Shown: piece after piece, positions 19,357 to 22,326 of the stretch
Layout: every line of letters starts with the position of its first letter
Numbering within the stretch: the stretch's first letter is position 1
Source: Gonapodya prolifera JEL478
Lineage: Eukaryota > Monoblepharomycota > Monoblepharidomycetes > Monoblepharidales > Gonapodyaceae
Reading direction: 5' to 3'
Assembly (NCBI GenBank): GCA_001574975.1
Contig: KQ965919.1
Coordinates: forward strand, 1 to 22,326
Length of the DNA stretch: 22,326 nt
Made by a program: the position numbers and the translations under genes
The notes under the pieces: generated by a model
Told to the model about the DNA's origin: nothing
The model's input: only the letters and a program-made list of their open reading frames with translations
Databases searched by the model: none

Positions 19357-21426
19357 ATGACCACCGCAACACATTCTTCCCGCGACGATCGACTTGGACA
19401 TGCTCCGACGGTGATCCTGGACCACGCGGATGCAGCTTCCGTGCAATTACCTGTGCGGCTTCCGGATGACGTCCTCATGCTGGTTGCGGATTTCCTGACG
19501 GGGCCCAAGGAGCTGATTGCTTGCGCTATGTCTGGGAACCGCGCGATGACGGAGGTAGCCTTGAGGAAGCTCTACGAGGTGTGTCCGAGACTGTGCTTCC
19601 TTGCGTTTTCTCTGCTGACCGTCGCATGTGAAATCGTCGTCGCCCAATCATTGCAGCAACCTCTCATCACATCAAACCGCGCTCTCGACCACTTTCTCAC
19701 ATCCTACGAAGCACTCCCCACAAATAGTCGAGTTTCGGATCTCCCCGTTTACGCACTCGACCTTTCTCGGGTGTGCACAGAAGTCCCAATGACCCCCCGA
19801 AGGCTGGAGCAAATCCTCAGCCTTGTCCGACCGACACTACGAGAACTTAAGCTTGGCAGGGGTGAAGGCGGGGGCATGTTTGATCCTGGAGCTGTAGTGG
19901 ATATGGCAGACTGGAAGGGGGAGAACGGAGATGTCAATACCGTACTCGAGGCGTCATCGACAGTTCTGGAACGTGGTGAAGCGGGAAATCCAGCAGACGA
20001 CTGGGTCCAGATTTCTGCTCGACGGCCCTCCGACCCGCTCGCTCTTCCTTCTACACCGTCGCCGCCGCCACAGGATTTGTATCTCACCTCTCTGGACCTG
20101 GGCCGGGCAACCTACTTCACAAAACCAGCCTTCCTCCGCCGCCTCGCCGCCCACCCGCACCTCTCTCGCACACTGCGCCACCTCCGGATCTCCCTCTTCC
20201 CCTCGTCCTACTTCGTCTCTGACGTCCCGCCCACATTCTTCCACACCATCCTCGGGAGTTTTCCCAACCTCGAATCCCTGCACATCCACTCCACGAATGC
20301 CTTGGACGACCCCTTCCTCTTCGCCGTTGCAGATCATTTACCGAATTTGCGTGCTCTTGGGGTCACGTACACCCGCGGCTTCACACAGCCCGCCATAGCC
20401 GCACTCCTCACCGCAAAGGGTCCCCAATTGGCGAGCCTCCAGGCGCAGGACGTTCCGGCGTTTTGGAGACCCGACGTCCTTTCGTTGATTGCGACGACGT
20501 GTAAGATGTTAGAGAGGCTGGACCTTGGTGCGCCAAGGAGTATCGGAGAGAGGTTTGGCGCCAACGCGGGGTTTGCCGCCGTCAAGTTGCCGCCTCTTGA
20601 GGAGTGGGCGATTGCACCGCGGATCAACCAAACTGGATTGACTTCCATGGATAACGAGACGACTCTTTCTCCAGAAACCCCAGCTCTGATCGATCATTTG
20701 CCAACTGCATCACCTCCCACCAGTATATTCCAACTCCCCCACCTCACCCACCTCCTCCTCGACTACCAAACCTCCACCACCGACGTCTCCGTCCGCCTCA
20801 TCGTTTCCTCCCTCCCCCTCCTGCGCTCACTCGGGTTGGGCAGGTGTCGCCACCTCACCGTCGCCTCACTGGACGCCATTGTGGGATGCGACGGAGGACA
20901 TAGATTAAAGTGGCTGCGAGAGCTCAAGTTCGATGCGGTGGGGGTCGAGGGAAGGCATTTGTGGAGGTGGGGTGGGGGCGCGGGATCAAGAAGGGGATCG
21001 GTTGATGGGGGTGGTTCAGTTGGCCACCATAGCGAGCCACCTGCCCTATTGAAGGACGCTACGTCCACTTCAGACGACCACGCCACCGACACTGTAGTGA
21101 ACAGTGAACCCAGGCACAACCAGCACCGACACTCCCACCCTTCTTCACGCCGCCCCTCTCTCACTGGCACCCACCCATCCCCAACCCACCCCGCACCTCT
21201 CACCGCGCTCAGCCTCTCTTTCCGCCTCGTCTCCGACCTGGCCCTGCTCGACTTCTTCCACCGCGTTCGATACACCTTGCGGTGCGTGGGGTCCCTCCAC
21301 GGGTTCAGAAGGGAGGCTCCGGACTCAGCAAGCACGTTTTATGGTGAAGTGAGCGCAATGGGAGTGGAGTGGTCTCAGGTGCCGTTGGTGTGGGATCTTG
21401 GTGGGTTGGGAATGAATGTTGAGTGA
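19357..21426 (+). CDS. F-box protein with leucine-rich repeats
   Basis: Two exons, 19357-19578 and 19657-21426. They sum to 1992 nt, coding for 663 residues. The F-box is at about residues 34-74 (RLPDDVLMLVADFL ... LRKLYE). Leucine-rich segments follow through most of the rest, for example LTSLDLGRATYF, LRHLRISLFP, FPNLESLHIHS, LPNLRALGVTY, LERLDLGAP, LPHLTHLLLDY and LPLLRSLGLGRCRHLTVASL. A low-complexity Gly/Ser/His/Pro region interrupts it near residues 530-600. F-box/LRR proteins recruit substrates to SCF (Skp1-cullin) ubiquitin ligases. The target is unknown. The 78-bp intron (GTGTGT donor, TTGCAG acceptor) is frame-neutral. Spliced, YE joins QPLITSNRALDHFL as in F-box relatives. Unspliced, a hydrophobic stretch would be inserted. 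The ATG at 19357 is the first in this frame. Unlike the F-box remnants at 7361-9117, this copy is open throughout. Confidence 0.82.
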   Translation: MTTATHSSRDDRLGHAPTVILDHADAASVQLPVRLPDDVLMLVADFLTGPKELIACAMSGNRAMTEVALRKLYEVCPRLCFLAFSLLTVACEIVVAQSLQQPLITSNRALDHFLTSYEALPTNSRVSDLPVYALDLSRVCTEVPMTPRRLEQILSLVRPTLRELKLGRGEGGGMFDPGAVVDMADWKGENGDVNTVLEASSTVLERGEAGNPADDWVQISARRPSDPLALPSTPSPPPQDLYLTSLDLGRATYFTKPAFLRRLAAHPHLSRTLRHLRISLFPSSYFVSDVPPTFFHTILGSFPNLESLHIHSTNALDDPFLFAVADHLPNLRALGVTYTRGFTQPAIAALLTAKGPQLASLQAQDVPAFWRPDVLSLIATTCKMLERLDLGAPRSIGERFGANAGFAAVKLPPLEEWAIAPRINQTGLTSMDNETTLSPETPALIDHLPTASPPTSIFQLPHLTHLLLDYQTSTTDVSVRLIVSSLPLLRSLGLGRCRHLTVASLDAIVGCDGGHRLKWLRELKFDAVGVEGRHLWRWGGGAGSRRGSVDGGGSVGHHSEPPALLKDATSTSDDHATDTVVNSEPRHNQHRHSHPSSRRPSLTGTHPSPTHPAPLTALSLSFRLVSDLALLDFFHRVRYTLRCVGSLHGFRREAPDSASTFYGEVSAMGVEWSQVPLVWDLGGLGMNVE

Positions 21427-22075
21427 CGGTGGAAGATTGGACCTTTGTATACATATCAAGGAAGTTTTGTGTTGGGTCTGCTTTTGTAAATGTAGGTCCC
21501 CGATGGGGGCCAACCCAAAAAGGCAAAACGACTCGCACACACGCGAGACACCCGGGAACCCCGGGGATCGACGCGCAGAGGTGTCTGCTCGCGATTCCGC
21601 GTGTTCTTTTGGCCTAGATCTCTCTTTTCCCTTTTCGCGAGCCAAACTCCAGATCTAATAAATTTCTATTCATGACAAGCAAAAACACCAGCAAAAATAT
21701 GCATACATATTTATGTGGGCAAACGCGCGCAGGAGAGCAAACGGAACTCCCTCCCATTTTTCATCTCAGCCCCCAAGGCTGTGCCACAGGGGCTTGAACC
21801 CAACGGACTGTCGGTTTTGCGACCCAAGGCTCACACTCTTGCCTTCCCTATCTCTATTCTGCTGATCTCTCCCACGCTCGCGCGACACTTGCGAATCTGA
21901 ACACACGCACACGCTCCTCGTCCTCTGCGTTTGGTCCGTCACTTTCGCGTTGGGGCCCCTTTATTGCCACCGAACAAGCGCCGGTCCTGGATGGGCTGCC
22001 CACATTCTGGGAAGTGAATGAGTCCGACGTCAAGGTCACACAAGAGAGACTGGGCCAATGGGGGATACAGGACTA
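21427..22075. other. Intergenic stretch, no gene recognised
   Basis: 3' flank of the F-box gene and unassigned sequence. A GGTTCAAGCCC word on the minus strand near 21790 resembles a Pol III B-box, but the surrounding bases do not fold as a tRNA. No protein motif is seen. Confidence 0.4.
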
Positions 22076-22268
22076 GTGTTCCGACTCGCCAAGCCGAGCC
22101 GAGTCTGGAGTAGGCTCGGCTCGGACCACCAGCAGTCCGATTCTTGGCTCGGCTCGGACTCGGACTCGGACATATTGGACCCGGCTCGGACTCGTACTCG
22201 TCTGGCCTGACCCGGCTCGGACTCGGACTCGTCTCCCTGACCCGGCTCGGACTCGGACCCGGCTCGGT
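22076..22268. repeat. CCCGGCTCGGACTCGGACTCG-type tandem repeat
   Basis: About 190 bp built from GGCTCGG and GGACTC words. The larger unit (CCTGACCCGGCTCGGACTC plus GGACTCG) recurs two to three times near 22206-22265. The left end carries the words in inverted orientation (CCGAGCCGAG near 22091 against CTCGGCTCGG near 22115), so a short hairpin could form. The same word family, more degenerate, occurs at 6405-6650. Its minus-strand reading gives repetitive Pro-Ser-Arg-Val-Arg peptides, which I treat as a by-product. Confidence 0.7.
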
Positions 22269-22326
22269 TTCATTTTTGTTTGATAAAGACAATGTAGATT
22301 TTAAATAAGTAGATCTCAATTTCACA

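Noticed and set aside
20763-21335. 190-codon minus-strand open frame
   Set aside because: It is antisense to the leucine-rich and low-complexity part of the F-box protein and has no motif.
21760-21870. Possible tRNA or tRNA-derived element on the minus strand (GGTTCAAGCCC B-box word and a nearby AAGGC/GCCTT pairing)
   Set aside because: No acceptable A-box, the T-stem pairs poorly and no seven-base acceptor stem can be formed, so the match is probably chance.
21939-22325. Minus-strand frame with repeated Pro-Ser-Arg-Val-Arg peptides
   Set aside because: It is a translation of the CTCGG tandem repeat. It runs to the window edge without any non-repetitive domain.

Overview
The window looks like nuclear DNA of a filamentous or zoosporic fungus, most likely an early-diverging (chytrid-type) one. 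Genes lie on both strands and are split by short GT-AG introns (mostly 56-150 bp, donors usually GTGAGT or GTAAGT). The gene set fits a fungus: a Bir1/survivin protein, a monocarboxylate-type MFS transporter, a secreted hevein-type chitin-binding protein, ankyrin proteins, F-box/LRR proteins and ribonuclease-inhibitor-type LRRs. The lineage is an inference from gene content and intron style. I could not run a similarity search.

Layout. 707-3231 (-): five-exon Bir1/survivin-like gene with two BIR domains and a TPRRGKK-repeat tail. 4384-5611 (+): three-exon ankyrin protein. 5829-6251 (-): three-exon remnant of an LRR gene whose 5' part is missing, followed by a degenerate GACTCG-rich repeat (6405-6650). 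7361-9117: two divergently oriented, broken F-box genes. 9325-14675 (+): the most unusual block, with three related genes (two intact, one decaying) whose conserved part matches the C-terminal domain of bacterial LiaF/YvqF-type 'cell wall-active antibiotics response' proteins. A six-exon secreted hevein-domain protein lies between the first and second copies. 15379-15489 (-): possible 36-residue membrane microprotein. 15518-17193 (-): ankyrin pseudogene. 17408-19118 (-): five-exon MCT-type transporter, which shares a 238-bp divergent intergenic region with a two-exon F-box/LRR protein at 19357-21426 (+). 22076-22268: a second CTCGG-type repeat.

The exon models were built by hand. In each intact multi-exon gene the summed exon length is a multiple of three, all introns are GT-AG, and the protein motif runs across the junctions, so the models should be good to the base in most places. 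The weakest points are start codons and those introns whose length is a multiple of three with no stop codon.

No pathway links all the genes. Two themes stand out. One is envelope biology: LiaF-like proteins with PY motifs beside a secreted chitin-binding protein. The other is rapid turnover of repeat-protein families (ankyrin, F-box/LRR, RNI-LRR), of which four members here are broken.
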